Made by a program: the position numbers and the translations under genes. This document shows positions 40,694 to 48,970 of a DNA stretch of 64,000 bases, in pieces. A model generated the notes under the pieces. That model ran no database searches and was not told the DNA's origin. It worked only from the letters and a program-made list of their open reading frames with translations. This DNA is from JACJYC01 sp964558465 (GTDB taxonomy: Bacteria; Bacteroidota; Bacteroidia; Chitinophagales; Saprospiraceae): NCBI GenBank assembly GCA_964558465.1, contig CAZLEF010000004.1, positions 65,719 through 129,718 of the forward strand, in the 5' to 3' direction. Every line of letters starts with the position of its first letter. Positions within the stretch are counted from its first letter, which is position 1.

Positions 40694-41470
40694 TTATTTT
40701 TTCAAAGTAGCCAGCAACCGTTCGATCTCATCCCGGAAGCTTCTGCCGGAAACGAGTTGCTTTTCGTTTTTAAGGGTAAAAAGGTATTGGTTGTTTCCGG
40801 TGTATTTATAAGTCTTCAGGTAATTGGCGTTGATGAGCAGGGACCGGTGGATGCGAAAAAAAGGAAGTCCTGCCAGCGAAGATTCAAACGACTGAAGGGT
40901 CTGGCGAAGGAGGTGGTTTTGGTTGGCAAGAAACAATTGGACATAGTTGCCCTGGGATTCAATATAGTATACGTCGAGAATAGAAAACTGGTGTATCCTG
41001 CCTTTGTCCCGGATTTCAATGGTAGCCGGTGAAGAAGAAGCGCGCAGGCTGAAGTCTTCGAGCAAACCGACCATTTGCCCGTGCAAAGCGGCTTTGTCCT
41101 TCAAGGCGATCTGACTTCTGGCGTAATCGAGCGCCTGGTTGAAACGCTCTTCGTCGTAGGGTTTCAGGAGGTAATCCACCGCATGAACGTCAAAAGCCTT
41201 CAAGGCATACTGGTCAAAAGCAGTCACAAAAATGATGAATGGCAAATTGGCAGACCCGGACCGGGAAAGTACATCGAAACCCGTAAAATCAGGCATCTGA
41301 ATATCCAGAAAAACCAGATCCGGCTTATGATCGGCGATCATGCGAAGCGCTTCTTTTCCGTTTTTGCACTCCCCGGTCACCGCAATATCCCCATGGAGTT
41401 CAAGCAACTTGCGGATGCGGGCCCTTGCAAGCGGTTCATCGTCGACGATCAGGGTTTTGATCTTCCTCAT
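40694..41470 (-). CDS. LytTR-family response regulator
   Basis: This 258-residue regulator has a receiver domain (Asp56 in DLVFLDIQMPDFTGFDVL) and a C-terminal LytTR DNA-binding domain (IHQFSILDVYYIESQGNYVQLF, then FFRIHRSLLINANYLKTYKYTGN interrupted by family changes). I use the ATG at 41470. The frame extends upstream to 41608 through a repeat tract, which is not expected to be coding. The gene lies 158 bases downstream of the LytS-type kinase, its likely partner. Target genes are not known. Confidence 0.93.
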   Translation of the reverse strand: MRKIKTLIVDDEPLARARIRKLLELHGDIAVTGECKNGKEALRMIADHKPDLVFLDIQMPDFTGFDVLSRSGSANLPFIIFVTAFDQYALKAFDVHAVDYLLKPYDEERFNQALDYARSQIALKDKAALHGQMVGLLEDFSLRASSSPATIEIRDKGRIHQFSILDVYYIESQGNYVQLFLANQNHLLRQTLQSFESSLAGLPFFRIHRSLLINANYLKTYKYTGNNQYLFTLKNEKQLVSGRSFRDEIERLLATLKK

Positions 41471-41524
41471 AATGGAATAACGCAAAATGCGGGTTATTTG
41501 TAATACGATTGGACGTTTTGAACG

Positions 41525-41651
41525 ATGGGGATGGGAGACTTGGAGACTTGGAGACGGGGAGCCGGGGAGATGGGGAGAAAGGGCGCCTTCACCCCCACAC
41601 CAAGTCACTCTCTCACCCTCTCACTCTCTCATTCTCCCACCCTCTCACCCT
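41525..41651. repeat. Short-word tract overlapping the LytS-kinase stop
   Basis: The left part uses GGAGACTTGG words and the right part TCACCCTC/TCACTCTC words, which are approximate complements (TTGGAGA versus CTCTCTCA). The minus-strand kinase gene runs into it: the last codons (GERVGE) and the TGA stop at 41631-41629 are made of the repeat words. Confidence 0.8.
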
Positions 41652-42756
41652 CCTTGTCCACTGTTTTTTGATAAGGGATGGTAACGCGGGCCTCAAATCC
41701 CCCTTCCGGCAGGTTTTGTACGGTCAGACTTGCCTGTGCTCCATACAATAGAGCAAGCCGGTTCTGGACGTTTTGAAGGCCGATCCCGGTGGCAAACAGG
41801 TCCTCGCCGATATCAGGGGTTCCATCACCGTCATCCCGGATGGTGATGACCACAAAGCCCCCTTCCAAACCTGCCCGGACCTCTATCCTGCCTTTGTCGA
41901 TACGCCGGGCAAAACCGTGTTTGATCGCATTTTCCACAAGCGGTTGCAGGATCAGGCTCGGCGCCAGGGCATCCAGGACTTCCCCGGCAATTTCGTATTT
42001 CACTTCCAGGCGGTCGTTAAAGCGGACCTGCTCGATATCGAGGTAATTCCGCACGAATTCCAGTTCCTGCCCCAGCGGGATCAGGTTGCGTTTTTCTTTA
42101 TCCAGCACCGATCTGAGCAGGCCGCCCAGCCTCGAAACCACTTTCTGGGCGCCTTTTACGTCAATTTCCATGAGGGAGGAAATGGTATTCAGGGTATTGA
42201 ACAGAAAGTGGGGCTGGAGTTGGAGCTTCAGAGCGTTGAGTTTGGCGTTGGACAACTGGTTTTCCATTTGCGCCAGTTCGAGCGCTTTATCCTTGTATTG
42301 TTTCTGGTAATGGGCGGCAGTCAGAATGGCGTAAATGATCCAGTATTCCAGCAGACGCTGAAATAAAGCCAGGGGAAGGGTCCGGACAAGGTGGGTCACT
42401 TTTTCCGCAGGATAGGGTTCAACAAACAAGTGATAGGGCAGGTGGTACTCCAGGTTGGTGAATACCTCGTGCAACAACGCCATGCCCAAACCGGCCAGGA
42501 GCGCCATGCCTTTTTCGCGCCACGAAGGCGATTGGATCCGGTAACGGGCAACCAGGTAATTGACAATGGGCAATACAAAAGCCCAAAATGAAAAATTGAC
42601 CGCGTGGAACAAGAACTCCCGGGAGAAATGGAAACTCCTCTGCTGGGACCACAACAGATAGCCCATGTAACCTTTCAAGGTAAATACCAGGGCCAACACC
42701 AGCGACAGAACGATCCCCAGCCAATACGGCACCGGCAGTTTTTGCTTCCATTTCAT
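41629..42756 (-). CDS. LytS/YehU-type sensor histidine kinase
   Basis: This 375-residue membrane kinase has about four helices (LGIVLSLVLALVFTLKG, FWAFVLPIVNYLVA, MALLAGLGMALLHEVF and a fourth near 130-150). The His_kinase domain follows with the phospho-acceptor in LQPHFLFNTLNTISSLM, then the ATP-binding motifs LQPLVENAIKHGF and IRDDGDGTPDIG. It probably phosphorylates the LytTR regulator encoded next. The C-terminal six residues are encoded by the adjacent repeat tract. Confidence 0.92.
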   Translation of the reverse strand: MKWKQKLPVPYWLGIVLSLVLALVFTLKGYMGYLLWSQQRSFHFSREFLFHAVNFSFWAFVLPIVNYLVARYRIQSPSWREKGMALLAGLGMALLHEVFTNLEYHLPYHLFVEPYPAEKVTHLVRTLPLALFQRLLEYWIIYAILTAAHYQKQYKDKALELAQMENQLSNAKLNALKLQLQPHFLFNTLNTISSLMEIDVKGAQKVVSRLGGLLRSVLDKEKRNLIPLGQELEFVRNYLDIEQVRFNDRLEVKYEIAGEVLDALAPSLILQPLVENAIKHGFARRIDKGRIEVRAGLEGGFVVITIRDDGDGTPDIGEDLFATGIGLQNVQNRLALLYGAQASLTVQNLPEGGFEARVTIPYQKTVDKEGERVGE

Positions 42757-42928
42757 GGGTGCAAAGAAAGGGAAAAATAACGCAAATGCCTATATGAATG
42801 GGATGAGCGGGGGATTTAGGGATCAATGCATGGCGCTGGAAATGGCAAGTTCTGCACAACGGGCGACTAGACGGTGCAGTCCGGCCTGATCCGGATATAT
42901 CGGCGCTACCATACACATCCTTCGGCAT

Positions 42929-43318
42929 TCATTTTTTGAATACCTTCTCCGCCTTTCCAACCGATTCCCAGGCCACCGGGCTCACATCATCATGGTTCAG
43001 CACCCGCAACTCCTGCCGGTCGATCCGCATGACCAACCGGCAGGCCGGATCGGGACAAACGACCCTCGAATCCGTTTCCATCCAGTCGGCCGGATGGTTT
43101 TTGCGTTGTTTGGCCGGGAGAAGCGGTATCGCGGATTGCAGGGCGTACAAACAAAAATCGGCGCCGTCGGGCATTGAGATTTTTCCGCCTTTCAGGTGAA
43201 AACAATCGCCTTCCCGCATATTGCAGGTGCAATGGCCTTCGATCTTTTCCACAACAACCCGGAGGTCGTACAATTCGAATTGATCTTTGCGGAGGTTTTT
43301 ATTTTTGCTCATGATCAT
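42929..43318 (-). CDS. TIGR04076-family protein
   Basis: This 129-residue Cys-rich protein has GHCTCNMREGDCFHLKGGKI followed by LYALQSAIPLLPAKQR and VCPDPACRLVMRIDR, the strings that define TIGR04076. Members are small proteins of unknown function, often with metal- or iron-sulfur-like Cys patterns. Start codons at 43318 and 43312 cannot be separated. It is flanked by repeat tracts and is not in an obvious operon. Confidence 0.85.
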   Translation of the reverse strand: MIMSKNKNLRKDQFELYDLRVVVEKIEGHCTCNMREGDCFHLKGGKISMPDGADFCLYALQSAIPLLPAKQRKNHPADWMETDSRVVCPDPACRLVMRIDRQELRVLNHDDVSPVAWESVGKAEKVFKK

Positions 43319-43364
43319 TAAAGTCTGCCTTCCTGTTATTTTTTTAGCGCCGGCTCGATTTTTT

Positions 43365-43488
43365 TTGATTGATGATTGTCGATAAATGATTGATGATTGT
43401 TGATGGGGCAGGTTCGTATAACGACGAAATTTCGTCCTTTATCCAAACATCAAAAATCAACAATCATCGACCATCAATCATCAATCAA
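43365..43488. repeat. Heptamer repeat tract with inverted arm (TGATTGA/TGATTGT)
   Basis: The left arm is TGATTGA, TGATTGT, CGATAAA, TGATTGA, TGATTGT. The right arm at 43452-43488 has ATCAATCA-type words. The 14 bases at 43365-43378 pair perfectly with 43475-43488. It lies downstream of the NhaC stop (43562, minus strand). Confidence 0.85.
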
Positions 43489-43561
43489 TTTGGGTTGCCA
43501 TCCAATTAGTCTCTCTTGGCTCCGGGTATCTTTCACATATCCGTCACCGGTTGCCAACTGA

Positions 43562-44962
43562 CTACTGATCCGCCCTCCTGCCAAACCCAAACACCACCGC
43601 CATCAGCCCCATGCCCATCAAAGCCCACGAAATAAAATTATGCAGCCCCACCTGCAAAGGCGTTACAGCCGGAATGCCAAATTCAGCGCCCGATTGGGTC
43701 GTATTGGCCATCAGGATGACCGGGATGAAATAGGGCGCAAGAAATGGAAAAACGCAGACGACCAGACTTAGAATATTGGCGCGCCGGACAGGCGGGATTC
43801 CCATCTGCTCCCCCGTTTTATTGGCAAATTCGGCTACCATTAAAATAGCAACGATGCTGTGGGTCGTCAGCAGTACGGCAGCGCCAACTACCCCGGCAAT
43901 CCAGCTTTCGGCATGCCGGGGCGTCCGGCTGCGGTGGGATGCAAATTCCACCAGTTGACGGATCAGGCCGCTGGCCTTGAGGGTGGCCACCAACCCCATC
44001 AGCAGGATCGTGAAAAAACTGATGCCGACTGCCCTGTTGATGCCGTCGATGATAAAACTCCTGGCTGTCAGGTTTTCCGGATCCAGGGAAATGACCTGGC
44101 CAACCGACAACAAACCGGTTCCCAGCCCTAGCAGTACGCCAAATACCAGCCCGGCCAGCAGCCCGTATAACAGGTGTTTGCCCCTTAAAAAAAGGGCTAT
44201 GATCAGCACGGGAACCAATAACATCGGCAAACCGCCAGGGTCGCCGCCGGCCAGGCCCGATACCGGTTCCACAGCATCTCCTGCTGAAAAAGCGGCGCTG
44301 AGGCTATACGCAATCAACGCAATAACCCCGGCCGGAAGGATATACTTGAGCCGGCTCTTCACGGCAGAACCGATATCAACCTTCTGACTCAATGCGCTGG
44401 CAATGGTGGTATCGGAGATCGGCGCTGTAAAATCACCGAATGTGGCGCCTCCCAGAATGGCCCCGGCCAGCGTCGGCAAATCCGCGCCAACCACCCCACC
44501 TGCCGGATAAAGGATCGGTCCACAGATCAAAATAGTGGCAAAACTGGACCCTGTGGACAGGGATACCAGACAACAAATGATAAAAGCGCTGACCACAAAA
44601 CCGGTACCATCCAGATTCAACTGCGCCGATACCCAGGCGAGGGCGTCCACAAAACCGGTGGTTGTCATTAAAACGCCAATGGTGGAGGCGAGGATCCAGG
44701 CCGTGATCATGATCATAACAATCTCCTGCGACATCCCCCCGATCACCGTCCTGCAAAAGGCATTTTTATCTTTGGCCAGGAATAACCCGGCGGACAAAGC
44801 CAGGATCAATACCGGCCAAAAACCCCGTTCATCGGGGGCCCCGGAAAGGGCAATCCAGATCACCCCGCACACAAACAGGATGAAAGGCAGGATGGCCCCG
44901 AATATTCCGCCGTAAAAAATAACCGTCTGTCCGGCTTCCTTTTTGTTTGATCCTGTATCCAT
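43562..44962 (-). CDS. NhaC-family Na+/H+ antiporter
   Basis: This 466-residue transporter has about 11-12 helices. Family strings are visible: GSSFATILICGPILYPAGG, GATFGDFTAPISDTTIASALSQ and the late helix AESWIAGVVGAAVLLTTHSIVAI (only partly conserved). NhaC proteins exchange Na+ for H+, and some relatives carry organic acids with Na+. Its ATG directly abuts the stop of the aldo/keto reductase, so the peptidase-reductase-transporter genes form an operon. In Bacteroidota, NhaC genes are often near dipeptide epimerase and DUF1611 genes, as here on a wider scale. Confidence 0.9.
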   Translation of the reverse strand: MDTGSNKKEAGQTVIFYGGIFGAILPFILFVCGVIWIALSGAPDERGFWPVLILALSAGLFLAKDKNAFCRTVIGGMSQEIVMIMITAWILASTIGVLMTTTGFVDALAWVSAQLNLDGTGFVVSAFIICCLVSLSTGSSFATILICGPILYPAGGVVGADLPTLAGAILGGATFGDFTAPISDTTIASALSQKVDIGSAVKSRLKYILPAGVIALIAYSLSAAFSAGDAVEPVSGLAGGDPGGLPMLLVPVLIIALFLRGKHLLYGLLAGLVFGVLLGLGTGLLSVGQVISLDPENLTARSFIIDGINRAVGISFFTILLMGLVATLKASGLIRQLVEFASHRSRTPRHAESWIAGVVGAAVLLTTHSIVAILMVAEFANKTGEQMGIPPVRRANILSLVVCVFPFLAPYFIPVILMANTTQSGAEFGIPAVTPLQVGLHNFISWALMGMGLMAVVFGFGRRADQ

Positions 44963-46030
44963 TTACGTTCTTTGTCCGTTCAGGTTGTATTTCATGATCA
45001 CGCCGTGTTTGCCGTTTTTGTCGCGCTCCAGGCCGTATACCGGGCCGCGCGGGCCCTGTGCCTTATCGACGATTTCCCGGATGGCTTTTCTGTCTTCATC
45101 GTCCAGAACAAAACCGTTCAATTGCCGGAGCTTCGCCAGGTGGTTTTTGTTCCGTGCGCCGATGATCACGCCCGATACCCCGGGTTTGTCGAGGACATAA
45201 CGCGCCGCCACCTCGGCAATCCCCACGCCGTATTTGCCGGCAATGACCCGAAGGGCTCGCAACACTTCCTGGAATAAAACATATCCGCCGAACTCATCGA
45301 TCACCAACCGGTATTTGGTCAGCGACCGGTTTTCCAGGGGCTGGGGCGGATCGGGGGCGTCCAGATAGCGGTCGCTTAAAAACCCACCTGCAACCGTTCC
45401 GTAACAGAGGAAAGTGAAACGATGGGTTTCGGCCAATTCACGCTGGTCGGTTTCCACCCTGTGATCCAGGATGGAGTACTGCACCTGGTTGGATACGACC
45501 TGCACACCTGCATCGATGATCTCCTTTAAACGGTCGCCGTCGAAATTGGTGACGCCGATATGGCGGATCTTTCCTTCCTGTTGCAATTCAGCGAGGTGCA
45601 TTGCGGCTTCGACATAACGGGGTTTGGCATAATCCCACCAGGAAAACTGCACCAGGTCGAGCCGGTCCACCCCCAGCCTTTTCAGCGAACGGTCGATCAC
45701 CGCAGCAGTATCTGCTTTGGCGAGGGTCGCCAGGGCGTCGTAATCGGGGACATATTTGGTGTGGACCTGTACCGGCGGCAGGTGTCCGCTTGCAAAGGCG
45801 CCTTTGTATTGTTTCAGAAACTGGCCAATCAGTTCTTCAACACCGGTATAGATGTCGGCACAATCGAAGGTGGTAATGCCGGCCTCCACAAAAGCGCGCA
45901 TATCTTCGATCGCTTCCTGCCTGTCGATTGTACCGTGACCGCCTGCCAGGTGCCAGCCGCCTTTCAAAATGCGCGAAATGGAGTAGCCGGGCGTTAATTC
46001 AAAACGGTCCGTGTTTTTTTGGGTTGTCAT
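44963..46030 (-). CDS. Aldo/keto reductase
   Basis: This 355-residue enzyme has an aldo/keto reductase TIM barrel with the catalytic Asp in TTFDCADIYTGVEELIG (Asp and Tyr), the Lys site in VQVHTKYVP, then GVDRLDLVQFSWWDY and the NADPH-binding end GVSGVIIGARNKNHL. It reduces carbonyl groups with NADPH. The substrate is unknown. Its ATG overlaps the DUF885 peptidase stop by 4 bases and its stop abuts NhaC, so it sits in the middle of a three-gene operon. Confidence 0.92.
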   Translation of the reverse strand: MTTQKNTDRFELTPGYSISRILKGGWHLAGGHGTIDRQEAIEDMRAFVEAGITTFDCADIYTGVEELIGQFLKQYKGAFASGHLPPVQVHTKYVPDYDALATLAKADTAAVIDRSLKRLGVDRLDLVQFSWWDYAKPRYVEAAMHLAELQQEGKIRHIGVTNFDGDRLKEIIDAGVQVVSNQVQYSILDHRVETDQRELAETHRFTFLCYGTVAGGFLSDRYLDAPDPPQPLENRSLTKYRLVIDEFGGYVLFQEVLRALRVIAGKYGVGIAEVAARYVLDKPGVSGVIIGARNKNHLAKLRQLNGFVLDDEDRKAIREIVDKAQGPRGPVYGLERDKNGKHGVIMKYNLNGQRT

Positions 46031-47736
46031 TGCCGGGTTATGGTTGCTTCAAGAAGGCGAGGTAATTCGTCGATGGGCGCCGGGCCTGCGCGCAGGATCG
46101 TATCCATGAAATCCCGTAATACAAACCGGTCGCCCAGGCGCTTTTTTTCCATGTCCAGCAGATCCGAGAATTGCCGGCCACCGAGAAAATACGAAGTCAA
46201 CTGCAGGGGAGAGCCCATGATCCGACCCCAAAGGCTTTTTGCAAACTGGGGCGCCAGCAGGGAGGTCCCGACCGAGAATTGCATGACCTGATCAGGGTTC
46301 CAGCCATTGCAGTGCACCTGGACGGAGGTGTAAGCCCGGTTGGCGTTCTCCAGCCGTTTGCGCAGGTGCGCCAGAAAGGTCAGCGGGTTATCTTTTTCCC
46401 AGCCTTCATCCAGCAATACCCTTTCGCAAAAAGTGGCCCAACCCTCGATATAAACGCCGTAAGGAAAGAGCAGCCGGACAGGGTGGGGCGATTCGCTGCT
46501 GATCTTCAACTGCATATAGTGGCCGGGAAGCAACTCATGGATGACGATCATCCGGTTGAAGGGTTTATTAAAAGAAGCCCAGAAGTCTTTCCGTTCCTGC
46601 TCCGGGAAGGTTTCCGGTATGGAGGGTAAATACAGGGTGGTCACCGGGTTGGGGGCGAAAGGCGGGGCGCTGTCCACCCAGCCGATCCGGGCGGCGGGGC
46701 CGGCGCTTTCGGGCGCGTGCAGGATGCGCAAGGTTGGAAATTCGGGCAGGGTTGCAATCCGGTGTTCTTCGATAAAACGGGTGGCGGCTTCGGTCAGGTC
46801 CAGCCAGAAGTTCAAATAATCTTCGCCGTTAAGGGGCGCATCTTTTTCCATATCGCCGAGGGCCATGCGCACCCGTTTTTCATCCGTTTCCGGGATGGCA
46901 TGTCCGGCGTATTGCCCGCGGAGGTAATCGAGCGATACCTGGTTCATCAGTGCTTTGGTCCTGTTGATTTCCTGCAGCGCCATTTCCGCCAGTTTTTCGG
47001 GGGTCAGGTCGCTGTCGGTATACAGAGCCAGTTGGCGGGCATACTCGGTGCGGCCCAGGACGGGGGCGGCTTCCCCGGCTTCCGGCAGGATCCGGGTCCG
47101 GATATGGGTGATCAGCATACGGATACGACCCGCTGTTTTTTGACGTTCAGCGGTAAAATCATCACAGGCAGAGAACGGCGCAACTTCCGGGAGTTCCTTT
47201 TCGTAGAATTCTACTGTGTTTTCCAGTATTTTTATACCGTTTTCCACTTCATTCCGGTTGCCACTGTGCAAGGATTGCATCGCCGTATCGCATAACTTTT
47301 GAACCGACACCATGCGTTTGCACAGCAACCGGTTTTTTTCCGGAGCGTCCAGGTAGTCCGCATTCAGGATAGGGTCGATAGCCCGGGCGATTAACGGCGC
47401 GAAAAGGGAGAGCGCAGGCGGTTGTTTCCATTGATCCAATTCCGAACGGGCCTGTACCCGAAGCAACCGGGCGTCGATCCGGTTTTCCTGAAAATAAGCA
47501 GATTGAGTATCGGAGACGATTCGCAGGATTTCCTGGTTGTAGCGCACCCAGTCTTCGAGGCGGCCTGCGGAGAAATCTTCATAAAAAAAGACGGCGGCGT
47601 GGATTCCCTGTTCCAAGGCTTTGGAAGGGTAAAATTGTTTCCACTTTTCGACGTATTCCTGGCCGTAATCCCGGGATTGGGCATTAACCGATGCCACCCA
47701 AAGGGCTGTGGCCAGGCAGATCAGGGTTGTTTTCAT
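46027..47736 (-). CDS. DUF885 metallopeptidase-like protein
   Basis: This exported 569-residue protein has signal peptide KTTLICLATALWVASVNAQ and a largely helical body. The DUF885 zinc-site-like HELLPGHYMQL begins at His400 and is followed by YIEGWATFCERVL. The family resembles M32/M3-type gluzincins and probably cleaves short peptides in the periplasm. I use the ATG at 47736. An upstream GTG at 47745 adds only three residues. It is the first gene of the DUF885, aldo/keto reductase, NhaC operon. Confidence 0.9.
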   Translation of the reverse strand: MKTTLICLATALWVASVNAQSRDYGQEYVEKWKQFYPSKALEQGIHAAVFFYEDFSAGRLEDWVRYNQEILRIVSDTQSAYFQENRIDARLLRVQARSELDQWKQPPALSLFAPLIARAIDPILNADYLDAPEKNRLLCKRMVSVQKLCDTAMQSLHSGNRNEVENGIKILENTVEFYEKELPEVAPFSACDDFTAERQKTAGRIRMLITHIRTRILPEAGEAAPVLGRTEYARQLALYTDSDLTPEKLAEMALQEINRTKALMNQVSLDYLRGQYAGHAIPETDEKRVRMALGDMEKDAPLNGEDYLNFWLDLTEAATRFIEEHRIATLPEFPTLRILHAPESAGPAARIGWVDSAPPFAPNPVTTLYLPSIPETFPEQERKDFWASFNKPFNRMIVIHELLPGHYMQLKISSESPHPVRLLFPYGVYIEGWATFCERVLLDEGWEKDNPLTFLAHLRKRLENANRAYTSVQVHCNGWNPDQVMQFSVGTSLLAPQFAKSLWGRIMGSPLQLTSYFLGGRQFSDLLDMEKKRLGDRFVLRDFMDTILRAGPAPIDELPRLLEATITRQ

Positions 47737-47796
47737 ATGCGGCACTTAAACGTTGGCATTTCATTCAGAATACAATTTGGACTACCGCCGGATCAT

Positions 47797-47843
47797 ATAC
47801 TACGGGACATTTTGCCTTTAGAAACAAAAATGTCCGGTAGTAT
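47797..47843 (-). terminator. Hairpin after the DUF1611 gene
   Basis: The 17 bases at 47797-47813 (ATACTACGGGACATTTT) pair with 47827-47843 with one mismatch around a 13-base loop. It lies just past the stop of the DUF1611 gene (47857, minus strand) and before the DUF885 gene. No strong T run follows, so it may be a processing or stability hairpin. Confidence 0.55.
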
Positions 47844-47856
47844 GCCATTGGATACC

Positions 47857-48918
47857 TCACGGCGCCAAAAACTCCCGGATCACCGGCAACAACCGGCCCA
47901 CCCCGTCTTTCAGGGGCCGCACCACGGGTATGCCCAGTTCCGCTTCCAACCGTTGTTGGTAAGCTGCAATCGCACCTTCCTCCATCTCCTCCTCGTTGAG
48001 GGTGATGCCCAGGGTGCGTGCGCCGTACATTTCGATCAGGCGCATCTCGTCGGCAACCGTGGGGAGGGAGCAGTGGTAGTCCTCAGTGCCTTCATAATAA
48101 TGACGGCCCGGCGGGTGCTGCAAGATCACACCTTTGGCCTGGCCGGAAACCAGGAATTCGCTGCCGCAGGGGCCGGTAGGGTTGCGCAGGGCCGACTGGC
48201 CTTCGATCAGGATGACATCGGGGTGTGCGCCGCGGTCACATTCCACAATGACCCGTTCCACCTCGCCGCTGACAAAATCGTTGACCGTGGAATCAAAAAT
48301 AAAACCGTAGGGATACCCCTGCATCCAGCCCGTTTGGCCGGTGTAGATCATCTCGGCCCTGATGCCGTTTTCCCGGCATGTTTCCAGGAGAAAGCGACAG
48401 GTGGTGCGTTTGCCCACGGCGCAGTCCGTACCCAGCACCGCGATCCGGGGGGCGCGGACGGAAAAGATCTCGCCGCTCCAGAATTTGAGCTGACTCCGGG
48501 GCCGGGGTTTGCGGATATCGATCAGTTCGACTTCTTCGATCTTGGCCAGTTCGATGAATTCGGGGTCTTCGCTCAGGAAGGTATGCAGGCCGTTGACCAG
48601 CGAACAGTTGTTGGCCATAGCGTTTTTGAGCGACTGGCGGAAGTCGGCCGGAAGCGCGCCGCCGGCCAGCGCCACGCCCACCACGCAGTACCGGGGTTGT
48701 GGCAAACCCGAGGCAAAATAATCGGGCACGCTGGCAAAAACGGGGATATTCCTTTTTTTGCCGTCGAGGACTTCACCGGCGTCTTTTCCGGCAAAGCGGT
48801 AGTCAATAACCGCCAGGATATCAAAACGGTCGGTGCCGCGCAGGAGACCGTGGCAGGTTTTGGCGTTGTAGGTGTCCAGCATTCCGTTGGTCAGGACGAT
48901 GGCGGTGGATTTTTGCAT
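47857..48918 (-). CDS. DUF1611 P-loop protein, DgcN-like
   Basis: This 353-residue protein has an N-terminal Rossmann-like domain (about 1-150) and a C-terminal P-loop domain with IAVLGTDCAVGKRTTCRFLL and VILIEGQSALRNPTG, the marks of DUF1611. One characterised member, DgcN, is the D-glutamate N-acetyltransferase that works with the racemase DgcA. An enolase-superfamily candidate for that partner is at 37553. The gene is alone on its transcript. The D-glutamate role is an inference from family membership. Confidence 0.85.
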   Translation of the reverse strand: MQKSTAIVLTNGMLDTYNAKTCHGLLRGTDRFDILAVIDYRFAGKDAGEVLDGKKRNIPVFASVPDYFASGLPQPRYCVVGVALAGGALPADFRQSLKNAMANNCSLVNGLHTFLSEDPEFIELAKIEEVELIDIRKPRPRSQLKFWSGEIFSVRAPRIAVLGTDCAVGKRTTCRFLLETCRENGIRAEMIYTGQTGWMQGYPYGFIFDSTVNDFVSGEVERVIVECDRGAHPDVILIEGQSALRNPTGPCGSEFLVSGQAKGVILQHPPGRHYYEGTEDYHCSLPTVADEMRLIEMYGARTLGITLNEEEMEEGAIAAYQQRLEAELGIPVVRPLKDGVGRLLPVIREFLAP

Positions 48919-48944
48919 AGATCGGATAAATGGTTAGTCCGATC

Positions 48945-48952
48945 CAAAAGTA
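48945..48952 (-). promoter_or_regulatory. -7 box for the DUF1611 gene
   Basis: TACTTTTG on the minus strand fits TAnnTTTG, 27 bases before the ATG at 48918. A TTTG lies 24 bases further upstream, too far for an ideal promoter. Confidence 0.4.
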
Positions 48953-48970
48953 GTAAAAGTGGGAGAAACG

